A stretch of 64,000 bases of DNA from Pochonia chlamydosporia 170 (lineage: Eukaryota > Ascomycota > Sordariomycetes > Hypocreales > Clavicipitaceae): positions 4,030,001 to 4,094,000 of the forward strand of contig NC_035791.1 in NCBI RefSeq assembly GCF_001653235.2. Direction: 5' to 3'. The notes under the pieces are model-generated. The model searched no databases. It was not told the DNA's origin and was given only the letters and a program-made list of their open reading frames with translations. How positions within the stretch are numbered: the first letter of the stretch is position 1; each line of letters begins with the position of its first letter. A program made the translations under genes and the position numbers. This document shows positions 11,018 through 22,476 of this stretch, in pieces.

Positions 11018-11750
11018 TTTCGACGATAATGACAACTGGTAAACGTTTTTTTGGAGGCCACGCGCGGCACGATTCAGGTTTTCGTTTTGTTTGCTTAGAG
11101 TAATACGCCCGCGAATTATTTGGTGCTGTGGAGGCACGGGATTACGGTACATGGGTTACTGGAGTCTCTTTTAAGTTATGTTGAGCAATTTTTGCGCCAA
11201 TATCCCGGATCTTTTGAGACGAAACACGGGTAGATGTGGATACCGATGAACTTGACTGTGCCAGGGTACCTGGTATTGTAACATCGCGTAATAGTATACA
11301 TGCTCTTCTCATGTATAAGCGATATCTGAGAGACCAGAAGTGTTGGGCATCTGCTTTGATACCCTTGTGCACAGCCCCGTGCTTATTATGGATTCAATTT
11401 TGGATCCATGCGTTTTTTTCTTTAACAGTACATGGATGTTTGACTCAAATAATCAGACGGCAATGTTGACATGCGTCCAAGAAGGGCTCCGAGCTGACCA
11501 TCATGCATATTCTTTCCGAGATGCAGACGGAATTCTCCGGTAAACGTGCGCCCAACAAATTCGTAAAGCAAATCATCACTTCAGCTATGTGCTTGTGTAA
11601 CTCCGGCACTCGGTCTCATCTAACAGAGGGCAATACAGAAATTAAGGCTTATGGGGACCCCATGATCTGGGATCGTCCCAGGTTGCACTCGTAACGTAAA
11701 CCACTACAGGACGTAAAGCCAAGACTGTCTATAATCTATTTTTACGAAAT
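11018..11750. other. Intergenic region between esterase and acetyltransferase (733 bp)
   Basis: Presumed promoter of the esterase and 3' flank of the acetyltransferase-like gene. No further gene seen. It contains TGAGCAAT at 11182-11189 (ATTGCTCA on the transcribed strand), about 165 bases upstream of the esterase ATG. Confidence 0.45.
11182..11189 (-). promoter_or_regulatory. Mac1-like heptamer (ATTGCTCA) upstream of the esterase
   Basis: Contains the TTGCTCA heptamer shared by the other cluster intergenic regions, with A in the first position of the octamer. Confidence 0.3.
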
Positions 11751-13269
11751 TTATGCATCTTTGCCTTCCGTCCCCTGCTTATACTTCTCAAAGTATTGAT
11801 TCACACCATTAATCACATTGTCCAGAATGCCATTCTCCAGCACACCCTCCTGCCAACTAAAGCCAATAGCCATGGAACCATTTCCACCAGTAGCAACACT
11901 AACGGTAATAGCAGCACCCGAAACAAGGGCACTTCGGCTGAGAAGAACTTTGCCTACCTGCCAAATATGGTCATCTCCTCCCTGGGGTGATGCCGGGGCA
12001 GGAATTTGTCCAACGTTTGTCACTTCAAAAGCTGCGTCACGGGGCTGTCCCAGCATGGCACCGCAGATGACGGAGAAGTCTGGAATGCCTTTGAGAACTG
12101 CGATTGCAGTGTAAGGCTCTCCGGATGGCGAGACGTTGCAAAGGTAGTCCTTCATTGCTTTGGAAACTTGACTAGCTCCGGGCCAGATATCCGTGGAACC
12201 AACGTCCTGAGTATTCTGGTCCGGCTTAGTGAGCTTCACCCTGGTAGCGTCGAAGTATGTTCCAATAGCAGCATTGGCAGCTTCACGAGGTGTGCTCAAC
12301 CATGGTCGTAAACTAATGGGTATGATGCAGGTAAGCGCCTCCTCTGTTTGTGGGAGGGTTCGGAATAGAACCGAGGCGATGATGGATGACAATGCAGGTG
12401 TCACCGATAAGCCTTTCGCCTTACATTCCGCAAAGAAGGCTCTGGATGCATGTGCTGAGACGTACAACGACGTCCAGCGGGATCTGCAAGGGGTATGGAT
12501 GGACTTCCCGGTCCACTCCTTCAAGTTTGCAGCCCCTGGGGCAGGGGGAGTTGGGATGACAGGCAGAGGATGCAATTCTTCGACTGGTGGAAGAACTTGA
12601 ACGTTCTCATCTGGCATAACACGTTCCTCAATATTGTATTGCAGTGCAGAAGTGGAGCAGGCTGCATCCAGGGCTTTGCGGAACTCATCGTGGAAAACAA
12701 CACCGGAAACGCCGTCTCCAATTGCGTGATGATAGACAAAGCAAGCGGTAAACTCTGTCTCCACCTCGGGCGTCTGCAAAATAATCAGGCGCCAGAAAGG
12801 CAAGGTCCCATAGTCAGACCGGAAGTTGGTATTATGCTGTTCCTGGAGGATTGTGTCGAGTTCCTCGTCCTTGTCTTCTCCATTCCGAGGTAAAGGCTGG
12901 GACCGTTTAGCGAAGTGGATGCTTCGGTCGAGATCAATGAACGGAAGGGAAGCAAAGTAAGTATCCGGCGAATCTTCATTGACTGGAATTGCAAAGAGAA
13001 TCCGGTGTTTGCGTATCACATCCCTTATTGCGGCATAGATGACATGACGTAGGTTGAATCCAGCTGGAGATGAAGGCCCGGATAAGTTGTAATGAGCGGA
13101 GAGTCCAACATTGTTGAAGAAGCCTAGATGATGGCAACAAGCGGATACTTGTTCAAGTTTGCCTGTAAATTTGCATTAGGATGGGGGCTACCATTACACA
13201 AAGATGGAAGACGGTGGATTCTAACATACCCAACGGCCGCAATTTTTTCAGTTGTTGAAGATTTGCCAT
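11751..13269 (-). CDS. Alcohol acetyltransferase-like protein (AATase family), 483 aa
   Basis: Acyl-CoA dependent O-acyltransferase of the yeast Atf1/AATase family. Exons are 13269-13230 and 13162-11751, separated by a 67-bp intron (GTATGT donor, TTTACAG acceptor). The join gives the family N-terminus, RPLGKLEQV followed by HHLGFFNNVG. The catalytic HxxxD motif is HHAIGDG, with His159 and Asp163. The 483-aa length is normal. It is transcribed divergently from the isocyanide synthase hybrid across an 839-bp shared region, so co-regulation is likely. It may acylate an alcohol intermediate or a sugar-alcohol conjugate of the isocyanide product; the substrate is not readable from sequence. Confidence 0.9.
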
Positions 13270-13404
13270 GGCTTCGATTTGAGATATTAACTTAGCAAAG
13301 ATAGATTAATGTGACGGCAAATAAAGTCGACCTGCAAAAGCTGGGTCTTTAATAAATGGACACTACAATTACCCGTGAGGCGTCCATCAGATGCCGAGGA
13401 TGAG

Positions 13405-13412
13405 TGAGCAAG
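13405..13412 (-). promoter_or_regulatory. Mac1-like copper element candidate (CTTGCTCA)
   Basis: TGAGCAAG on the plus strand, the same octamer found upstream of both SIT transporters. It is 136 bases from the acetyltransferase ATG and about 700 from the synthase ATG. Confidence 0.4.
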
Positions 13413-13634
13413 GTCATGCCTTCTTCGTGAGATGCAGCAGCCTTATTCCGGCGAAAGACAAGAGTATTATTAGACCATACTACGGCATAAGACACAATAA
13501 TTAATAATGCCAAGATTTATCTGTTGCCCAGCCGAAGGTGCCAAGTGGGCTAATATTCATTCTTAGAATCGTGGAAGCTTACGAGGTGCATATTCGTCCC
13601 ATTTTGCATTGGGACTAGACATATGCCTCAAATA

Positions 13635-13665
13635 TGCTCGAATCAAACATGCTCGATTGCGAGCA
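13635..13665. promoter_or_regulatory. Cluster of three TGCTCG cores
   Basis: TGCTCG at 13635-13640 and 13650-13655 on the plus strand (15-bp spacing) and again on the minus strand at 13665-13660. The core TGCTC is shared with MacA/Mac1-type sites, but the flanks differ, so binding is speculative. About 450 bases upstream of the synthase start. Confidence 0.25.
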
Positions 13666-14108
13666 CGCGGGGGCCAGATAACCCCGGCACCAGCTGACAA
13701 CATGTCGTTTAGATTCTGCTATTCGGCTTTTTATGGCACTTAAGGCGGCGGAACGTCTCCATGTAGTAATATTCGCGTCCGCCCTGGTCGTCATCAATGG
13801 GGGGCGGCGTGTCCGGTTCGCTTCGAGCCTTCTTGCGTTCCTCTTCGTAAGCTTATGTTGCAAATGTATGGATCTGAAGAGGAATAACGTTCATCTTGGA
13901 TTAGGTATATATCAAGCGCCGAACTCAGGTTCTCGAATAACACGAGCTGCACATCCATGATCATCCGTCTTAACCACGTACCAACCCGCTGCATGCACAC
14001 ATCACAGGCTAGGTTCCCAACCGTTTGCCAATCAGCAGTATTTTGAATACGACGAATACAACCTTGGCTACCTCATCACAGTGGAGTGTTGCATTCACTT
14101 GCGCTGTG

Positions 14109-17100
14109 ATGTCTCGGTTGGCTAGCATGGAGTTGAAACCTGCCGGTGGCTCCTCTGTTGGGTCTCCTATTCTGGATGGGGAAGAATTGTCGGCCAAGAC
14201 TGCGCAACCAACTAGGGAAGTCCAAGATATCTCTCGTCTTATACTGGATATCATCTTTGAGTATGCCCTCAACAAGTTCGATGACTCCAAAGATCGACTG
14301 GAGAATGGTGCAACTACCTTTCTGTCCGCCATTCGGCCGTATGTCGAGACGGGCAAGCGAGTTGAGGCATGCCTGCCGGCGTTTCCCTTCAAGTCAGCAA
14401 ATAAGGTGTACAAGGTACTCGGTAACCTCCCCGATAAAGCTGAGGAGCTCGCGCTCGGCCGTTTGAACACCATGTGCGCCCGCATTCGTGATGTTTACCC
14501 TCCAGGTGCTCATGTCACCATCATTTCTGATGGCATCACATACAATGGTACGTTAGCTACACTATACCTCTATTAGAGCCATCACTAATGATGTAACTTT
14601 GCCTTCTTTCAGACTTGCTGTGTATATCAGATCAAGATACATGGGCCTACGGGGAGGCCCTACGTAAGATGGCAATCAAGAAGAAGTTCGATTCCATTGG
14701 CTTTTCTCGGATGAAAGATCTACTTGACTTCCCTCTTCCAGCAAAGATAAATGAGATCACCTACGTCGCAAATTGTACTACCTTTCGGCGATTACTCCTC
14801 AACAAGTACGGCAGGGCCGATCTAGACATCGATCATGAGATTGCCACGAATCCCGATACGAAGCTCACCTATCTCGGGTACAAGAGGTTCTTGGAGTCAG
14901 ACTTGAAATACATCTTCCCCCGTGGAGAAGATCGAACAGCCAATGGGTATAGAAGAGATTGTAAATATCTGGCTAAGCAAATGTTGATCAGAGGATACGT
15001 CAGTGAAACAGAGAGTACCCTGCGTTGGCACGATACTAACATATTGTGAACAGGCTTTTGCGGGCGCAGTAAAAAACGCCTACCCAAATCATTTGCGACT
15101 TTCCATTCACGAGTCAGTGGGCGGCAACAAAGTGTCAGTATGCTTGCTCAACACCAAGACTGGGTTCACAACTCCATGGCACTGTACCGTCGCACAGCTA
15201 GCAGATGGAGAATGGGTCAGCGCCCCTATGGGTGAGTTCATCAAAGACAATCGGCTGGAGCTCATATATGAGGATGGTCAGCCAAGCTACTTCAAGGAAA
15301 AGCCTCGGGGCGTTGATGCCCTCGGTATCAGCGAGTCAGCCGCAAGTTACCTCCAGGAAGCCAGACCTCTAAACGCCAGCGGGTATCTCAGCGGAGCATC
15401 GACTCCTATGAAAGGGTCAGCAAACAGCCCTTCTGCTTTTACACCTCCAGGGACCGACAAAGGCAGTGGTGCTACTACACCTAAAACAGAATCTCCCGTT
15501 ATTCTTCCTTCAAGCGGTGTGGAGGTTGTGGTGGAAGATGAATATAGCAAGACGTTGTTATTGGAGGGCAAGACCGACACCTCTCTCATTCCATACGGCA
15601 AAAGACTTATTCCTCAAATCATGGACAACCTGGCAGCTGCTGAGCCAGATCGCACTGTCTTCTCTCTGACCACGTTATCCGGCTCTTCGCCACAGTTTCG
15701 ACAAATCTCTGCCCGCGACTTCACCAAGGCCGTAGACAAGACCGCTTGGTGGCTTCGAGGCCAAGTTGGCCAACCTGAATCTGTCCTACCTGTGGGCTAC
15801 ATTGGACCGCGTAAGTGATAAAGACATTCTGGTGTCTCGTGGGAAAGTTCTATGACCGCTAACTTGACATTTCTCAAGACGATTTAAGGCACATCCTGCT
15901 GACCTACGCCTGCGTGAAGGCAGGTTACGCTGTGAGTCAATTATAACTTCTTCCTCCCTAGATTCTTGCGAACAAAGAACAAACCAGCATGAATGTTTGC
16001 CATTTTCTAACCTACTATTCCCTCAAGGCCCTGTTTCTCTCACCCAAGAACAATACAGAAGGAGCACTTGCTGTGCTCGAAGCAACTAGATGTAATATTT
16101 GGGTTACTGCCAGCGAGGTGCCCCCAGTTTCTTTGGTGAGAGAAGTGCTACAGCAACGCACTATGCAGGTGTTACAACTTCCGTTGCTCGACGAGTTGCT
16201 TGACTCCAAGACTGTGGAGCCATTCCCTTACACCAAGACATTTGAAGAAGCTATTGATGACCCGTTCTGCTTTCTTCATACTTCTGGAACCACAGGAGTG
16301 CCTAAGCCCATCCCATGGTCTCATGGTCTTATCGGTACCATGGATGCCGTGCGACTGTTGCCACCAGTTGATGGCGACGATGGTTTGCTGCCGTGGACTT
16401 CAGACTGGAAAGCTGGAGATACGATTTACTCCTCATTCCCTATGAGCCATGTACGTATTTTCCCCTTTACAAAGAGTATTATACATCATGAGATAGATTG
16501 CTAACTATACTGGTTACAGGGCGCTGGCATCATAATGGATATTCTCATGCCTGCCTTATTCGACCTACATTGCATTTTGGGACCGGCTGGCGTCCTGCCT
16601 AATATCAACCTTGTGGAAACTCTGGCAGAGAATGCCAAGATTGACATCTGGAGCATGGTGCCTTCTCTCGTGGATGAGGTTGGCGAAACCCCAGAAGTAC
16701 TTGCGAAGCTGAAGCCATCGAAGTTTATATGCGCCTCTGGAGGCCCGGTTAGCCCTGTTAGTGCTGCAAAGGTAAACGAGGTAATCAGAGTCCTCAATTT
16801 GACCGGCACAACGGAAGGTCTGTTCATTGGCAATCTCGTAACATCAAGAGAGGACTGGTTCTGGTTCTGTTTCCACCCTTACTCTGGGTTCGAATTCAAG
16901 GAATTGGAAGAAGGCACATATGAACACTGGGTACATCGCAACAGTCACTGGCCATTGTTTCAAGGCATCTTCCACACATTCCCCGACAAGCAATCAATCA
17001 ACTTCAAAGACTTGTACACGAGGCATCCTACAAAGCCAAACCTATGGGCTTTCAAAGGCAGAAGCGACGACCTAGTTGTCCTATCTAATGGGTACAAGAT

Positions 17101-19348
17101 TACACCTTTGGAAACAGAGGCGTTTGTAACTACCCATCCTGCGATCAATGGATGTCTTATTTTCGGAACTGGAAAACCACAAGCTGGTCTTCTGATTGAG
17201 TTGAAGGACCCATTATCCAAGCCGGAGGAGCTACTTGACAGTATATGGGAAACAGTGAAATCAGCCAACTCGATGTCCAGGCACAAGAATCAGCTGCTAA
17301 GAGATTTTGTCACCTTTTCAGACCCTGAGAAGCCATTTATTCGCACAGACAAAGGCACTGTCAAGCGTACCGCCACCTTAGCCCTGTACGCCGATTACAT
17401 TGAGCGCTTCTATAGCTCCCGAAATGACGATAACTTCAGCAATATCGTTGTTGATACAAGCTCGCCCAAGTTAATTCAGAGTTGCCTCATTGACATCCTC
17501 GCATCTTCACTCCCCGATGTCCAAACTTCACCTCCAGACACTAATTTATTTGACCTTGGACTGGACTCTTTGGGTGTCTTTGCGGCCATAAAGACAATCA
17601 GGGCCGCCACCGGACTCGGTGAGCTTATTGCTCCTCGTCATATCTACGCCAATCCCACAATCGCAAGCCTATCTGCTACCATCGCTCGTCTGGCGGCCAC
17701 AGCAAATACTGCGAATGCTTCGGCTTCATTGGAGAAGTCAATCGATCAGGACGATGTTTTCAAGATGAAGACCCTGGTTGCACAGCATAAAACAAGGCAA
17801 TCGTTCCCCCTCAATGCATTCGATTATGTGAATCCTAATCACGGCATGGGTCTGGTTTTCTACTTTTCGTTGCGCGAGGACGCTTCTTACGAGCAAGTAT
17901 TTGACAACTTGCAGCAAGGACTGAATCGCACATTCGACCTCATTCCTGCTCTCGGTGGTAAGATGATGAACCGCTCAGAGCAAGAAATTGGCTATACTCG
18001 AGGAGATCTCTGCGTCACAATCCCTTCTCTCGCTATGGCAGACTCTGTTCACAACCGACTTGTCTTCAAAGATCTCTCTGATGTTCTCCCCTCATTTGAC
18101 GAGTTGAGAAATGGGGGCTTTGCGCCGTCTGCTTTCAAAGACAGCTTGGTTCTACGAGATGATCCATTCCCCAAGATGCCGGCGGATATCTTTGTCGGTC
18201 AAGCCAATTTTGTCCGAGGCGGCTGTATTGTAGCCGTGGATCTGAACCATTGTTGCCTTGATGGCCTTGGCGTCATGGTGGCCGTCAAAGCTTGGGCAGA
18301 AAACTGTCGATATCTGCAGGGAGATAAGTCCGCAACTTGCGACTGGTATGACCAGGAGAGCTTTAACCACAGCTTGCCCGAAATTATTCACGAGCAAGAG
18401 GGCTGGAATCGACCTCTTGAGGAGATTGACCCTGGTACCTGGGGCTTTCTGCCATTTTTTCCTCCAGAAACCGATCTCCCCAAAACATCTGCTGAAACGA
18501 AGCCGTGTTCTGAAGATCAGCCTCTGATTCCAACTGACCTGAGAAAGACATGGTCTCTCAATCCTAGACCTGATTTCCCTCTCCATACAGTGTGGCCTCT
18601 TCCTCGTGCTGAGCGATGTCTCAAGACGACACTCTTCGAGATCACTCCAGACAAATTGGAAAGCTTGAAGCAAGAAGTTCTGGCAGACCCTGAATCCAAA
18701 GGAGTCACATCCTTGAGCGATATTGCACAAGCCTTTTTCTGGCGGGCAGCTATCAGGGCACGATATCGTGTAGCCAAAGAAATCCGCAAGCAAACCTTTC
18801 AGCCTGACGAGATGTCCATTCTTGAGCTACCGACTGACGGACGTCCATACTTCTCCTCCCTGCTACCTTCGACGTACATGGGAAGTCTTCTCATCTTAAA
18901 CCGATCAACTATGTCCATTGAGACGCTCTGTTCGTCGGAAACGAGCATAGGACGTGTTGCATATTTGCTCCGGCAGTCCGCTGCAAGCATCACCCCTTCG
19001 TTGGTACATGATGCATTCACAATTCTGCAGTCTCTCCCGGATCATAGCAGATTCTCGACCGCCAACATGGGTCTCGAGCACATGCATGCCATGATCTCCA
19101 ATATGATGATGTTCCCAATGAACGAGATCTGTTTTGGAGACAAGTTCTTCAGCAATGCAGGTTCACCAGAGTCTATGCGGCCTCAGATTGAGCGTGGTAA
19201 TGGCCGCTTCCGGTTTCTCGTAATCTTCCCAATGAAACCAGATGGGGGAATAGAACTCGTGTTGGGTACGCATCCTGAAGAATTGGAAATGTTCAATTCG
19301 GATGAGGAGTTCACAAAGTACGCGCATCTCGTTGACACGAGTTGCTGA
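14109..19348 (+). CDS. crmA: Isocyanide synthase-NRPS-like hybrid (ICS-A-T-acyltransferase), CrmA type, 1,628 aa
   Basis: Six exons: 14109-14547, 14613-14998, 15054-15810, 15879-15931, 16028-16450 and 16520-19348; all joins keep frame and have GT-AG ends. Residues about 40-360 form a Dit1/PvcA isocyanide synthase domain, which converts an amino acid's amino group to an isonitrile. Residues 360-470 are a Ser/Thr/Pro-rich linker. An adenylation domain follows (475-1000), with HTSGTTGVPKP near 627, LTGTTEG and GRSDDLVVLSNG. The thiolation domain has LGLDSLG with the phosphopantetheine Ser near 1034. The C-terminal part (1110-1620) is a PF02458-type transferase with NHCCLDG (His1263) and a degenerate DFGWG (CFGDKFF). 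This is the architecture of Aspergillus fumigatus CrmA, which makes valine-derived isocyanides under copper starvation. Amino-acid specificity here is not readable. An in-frame ATG seven codons downstream is an alternative start. Confidence 0.92.
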
Positions 19349-20053
19349 GCTTCATCTACATGGTTATGGCGTTAAAAATGAGTTTCCTAGATTGTCAGAC
19401 ACAAGCCCTGTTTTAGATAGAATTATAGATCAGCATGTTGTGCATCTTATCAGTTAACAGCAAAAATATCATTATCTACGCAAGTATGCTTACCGTAGCT
19501 ACATTCGCTTACTACGACGTCAAGGTCCGAATAGTGTGGAAATGGCTTCATTCGTCAGCTGTGCGTCTGATGCAAGCAGGCACCTATAACTCAACTCGTC
19601 TCATGTACATGTACGGATAATTCCGGTCGTACCTACCAGGGTCTCAGCTCCTGCATAATGAGCAAGTTATTCTTACATATTCGGATAAGACGTTGGGCTG
19701 ACGAGGCCGCTGTGGGTAAGAAATAAATTGCATTTGAGCAGGTTTCCTCCGCCATCATTCTCCACTCAACACTCCGAGGCGTTTGTTTGTTTTCTCTTTG
19801 TCTCTCATCGGCGTCCCGCTGAGCGAGTTTAATCAATTCTTCAGACTGGGATTGTTTCATAATTCACGAAGGTTGTGCTCCGAGCTCTCATCGGCTGCTT
19901 GGTTCATCGCTGAACAGGACGCACCCACATAGCCACATGAATGCGACGCTTCACTCTCACTGAAACGCTAGCCACACTCATCTGTTTCCATTGAATAGGG
20001 AAATCGGCACCTTATGTTACAGTACCTAACTGTCTTCAATTTTTAGACCAACA
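19349..20053. other. Upstream region of SIT copy 2 (705 bp)
   Basis: 3' flank of the synthase gene and promoter of the second transporter. No gene seen. It holds CTTGCTCA (minus strand) at 19659-19666 and TGTGCTCC at 19874-19881, one base from the TGTGCTCA form reported for Aspergillus MacA. A TTTTTAG at 20039-20045 just before the ATG could be the acceptor of a 5' UTR intron. Confidence 0.5.
19659..19666 (-). promoter_or_regulatory. Mac1-like copper element candidate (CTTGCTCA)
   Basis: TGAGCAAG on the plus strand, about 390 bases upstream of the second transporter's ATG; identical octamer to those at 9364, 9435 and 13405. Confidence 0.4.
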
Positions 20054-21823
20054 ATGAGTGCGGTAGCCGGCACCAACGTGAGAATCGACTCGAACACATA
20101 TACTGCCATAGACAGTGATGAGAATTCGAGTCTTCTCAGCGAACACAACATCAGTGGCAATGATGGTGACGAGGATAACCCAAGCCTGGATTCTGTCGTC
20201 CAGCCCGGTGTGCAGAGCATCGAAGCTGTGACGCTGGCATGGACCACCAAAACCCTTGTCTTCGCCTATCTCATGATATGGCTCATTTACTTCGTCGCGG
20301 GCATGTTGTCCAGTACATCTGTTATTTTGACTCCCTACGTCACGTCCGCCTTTGCTAAACACTCTCTCACACCAGCAGTGGGCATCTTAAGCAGCATCAT
20401 CGGCGGCGTCACCAACCTCACTCTCGCCAAGGTTCTTGATGTCTTTGGCCGCCCACAGGGCTATATTTTCTGTGTCGTTCTTTCAACGATCGGACTCGCT
20501 ATGATGACGACTTGTAGCAGCGTGCAAGCTTACGCTGCCGCCTGGGTGTTTCAGACGGTCGGGAACAATGGTGTCCTGTATAGTCTGACTGTCTTTGTGG
20601 CCGACACTTCCTCCTTGCGCAATCGGGGTCTAATGCAGGCCATTGTGAGCTCTCCTAACCTGATTACATGCTGGTTGGCTGGACCTATCTCTTCTGGCTT
20701 CTTGAATGGACCCGGTTGGCGCTGGGCGTTTGGCATGTTTACCATTCTCGTGCCCTCTTTTACGCTCCCGCTCTTTGGTCTCATGTGGAAGAATTATCAA
20801 AAGGCTAAGAAGCTCGGGCTCATTGTCAAGAGCAATGTTGAAGCTGATCGCACTGCCTTGCAGTCTTTTCTCTCCTACTCCACGCAATTTGATGCGGTTG
20901 GCCTCATCCTGCTCTCAGCCGGTGTTGCCATCTTCCTCTTGCCTTTCAATCTATACTCTCTTCAGGACTGGAACTCGATTCTTGTTGTCGGAATGCTGAC
21001 ATTGGGTGCCCTTCTCATCACTGCATTTGTTGTTTGGGAAAAGGGCTATGCAACTATTACATTCATGCCGTTCTCGCTCCTGCTTGACCGCACAGTTTTC
21101 GGTGCTTGCGTTCTAGCTGCTACGCTCTACGTTAGCTTCTCCTGCTGGAACAGCTTCTTCGGCTCGTACTTACAAGTCGTGAATGACCTCACCGTCGAAA
21201 CCACAAGCTACGTCGTGCAGACCTACACCGCCTGCTCAGTCTTGTGTGCCATCATTGTTGGTGCTCTGATCCATTATTCCGGACGCTTTAAACCTTTGTG
21301 TCTTTATGTCGGAATCCCGCTTAGCATTCTGGGTTCGGGCCTGATGATGTACTTTTGCAAGGTCGAGAGCAGCGTGGGCTACATCATAATGTGTCAGATC
21401 CTAATTTCCGTCGCTGCCGGCACTATCATGGTCTGCGACGAAGTGGCAATTCTCGCGGCCGCTTCACATCAACATGTCGCCGTGTGCTTGGCTGTCCTGG
21501 GCTTGTTTGGGAATATCGGCGGCGCGGTTGGTTTGACGTTTGCCTCTGCAATCTGGCAAGACGTCTTTCCGAAGAAGCTTTTGGACTATCTTCCCGTTGA
21601 AGAAGTCCCAAACTTAGACAAGATTTATGCAAACCTTTCCACTCAGTTGTCATACCCGGTAGGGTCGCAAACGCGTCTCGCGATTCAACATGCGTACCGA
21701 GATGCTCAGGCGACAATGTTGGCTGTGGGTACTGCTGTTTGGGTTGTTGGGTTCGTGGGAGTCTTCATTTGGCGTGACATTAATGTCATTGGTATAAAGC
21801 AAAACAAGGGGCACGTGTGGTAG
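20054..21823 (+). CDS. Siderophore-type MFS transporter (SIT family), copy 2 (589 aa)
   Basis: Intronless paralogue of the transporter at 7423-9186, with the same domain order and closely matching motifs (LDVFGRPQGY, VGNNGVLYS, GPGWRWAFGMF). The hydrophilic, acidic N-terminus of about 70 residues precedes roughly 14 membrane spans. The SIT family imports metal-siderophore complexes at the plasma membrane. It lies immediately downstream of the synthase hybrid on the same strand, and together with copy 1 it brackets the cluster. Two co-located SIT paralogues next to a metal-binding isocyanide pathway suggest one could export or re-import the product or its copper complex. Ordinary ferri-siderophore uptake is the alternative. 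Confidence 0.9.
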   Translation: MSAVAGTNVRIDSNTYTAIDSDENSSLLSEHNISGNDGDEDNPSLDSVVQPGVQSIEAVTLAWTTKTLVFAYLMIWLIYFVAGMLSSTSVILTPYVTSAFAKHSLTPAVGILSSIIGGVTNLTLAKVLDVFGRPQGYIFCVVLSTIGLAMMTTCSSVQAYAAAWVFQTVGNNGVLYSLTVFVADTSSLRNRGLMQAIVSSPNLITCWLAGPISSGFLNGPGWRWAFGMFTILVPSFTLPLFGLMWKNYQKAKKLGLIVKSNVEADRTALQSFLSYSTQFDAVGLILLSAGVAIFLLPFNLYSLQDWNSILVVGMLTLGALLITAFVVWEKGYATITFMPFSLLLDRTVFGACVLAATLYVSFSCWNSFFGSYLQVVNDLTVETTSYVVQTYTACSVLCAIIVGALIHYSGRFKPLCLYVGIPLSILGSGLMMYFCKVESSVGYIIMCQILISVAAGTIMVCDEVAILAAASHQHVAVCLAVLGLFGNIGGAVGLTFASAIWQDVFPKKLLDYLPVEEVPNLDKIYANLSTQLSYPVGSQTRLAIQHAYRDAQATMLAVGTAVWVVGFVGVFIWRDINVIGIKQNKGHVW

Positions 21824-22476
21824 GATGTTGTATTAAATGTTCTTGGCCCACGAGGGTCGATCAGATAGAGTGTAGCAGGTTCCATCATGTTAGATTTGCG
21901 GCAAAATCGGGTTTCGCGCCACTTCTATGGACATTTTGCATCCGGCAGTGACTTCCATCATTTCTCTATTGAATGTACCTATGATGACTCTTGAAGTACT
22001 CAGTTAACTACCCTTCCTGCCAGGCGAGCCTAAATACCAGGCAGAGGACTTTAAGACAATGCTTTTGTGTAGGGTAGCACGAAAAGTGAGCAAAGCCAAA
22101 TTGGCAGAATGACGCCGCACATGTAATGTCATTCAAGAAGTCTGCTTGTAGTTAGTCCAACAGATGGACTGGTTCTTGACGTCATGTAACGATGTAGGTC
22201 GCTGCCTGGAATTCCTAGCTTTCTGACAAGATAGGGAGATTCTCCAGCCCATAGCGACAAATCAGTCATTGAATCTGAGGACGCAGTTTCCGCCATTTGC
22301 ACATTTCGCCTCGCTCCAAAGGCTGACGATATAACACTGGACGGATGCCGATACGGTTGAAGATATTACAGTGAAATGTGTCTGGTTACAGCGATATGAA
22401 GTCATGATCAGCCCCAGTAGTTCGGAGGCTCTGATCACTGAGGGGCTCCGATAAGGAAAACATGTTTTGTATGAAG
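21824..22476. other. Convergent intergenic region (653 bp)
   Basis: 3' flanks of the second transporter and of the next minus-strand gene. No gene seen. TGAGCAAA (TTTGCTCA reversed) occurs at 22087-22094. Confidence 0.45.

Larger units (their letters stand above)
13270..14108. promoter_or_regulatory. Divergent promoter between AATase-like gene and isocyanide synthase hybrid
   Basis: 839 bp with no convincing gene. It separates two divergently transcribed cluster genes and must hold both promoters. Notable content: TGAGCAAG at 13405-13412 and three TGCTCG cores at 13635-13665. Confidence 0.6.

Noticed and set aside
11018..11152. Longer esterase start
   Set aside because: The extra 45 residues are basic and unlike the family; the ATG at 11017 gives a normal N-terminus.
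18152..18793. A 213-codon minus-strand frame inside the synthase gene
   Set aside because: It is an antisense shadow of the transferase domain.
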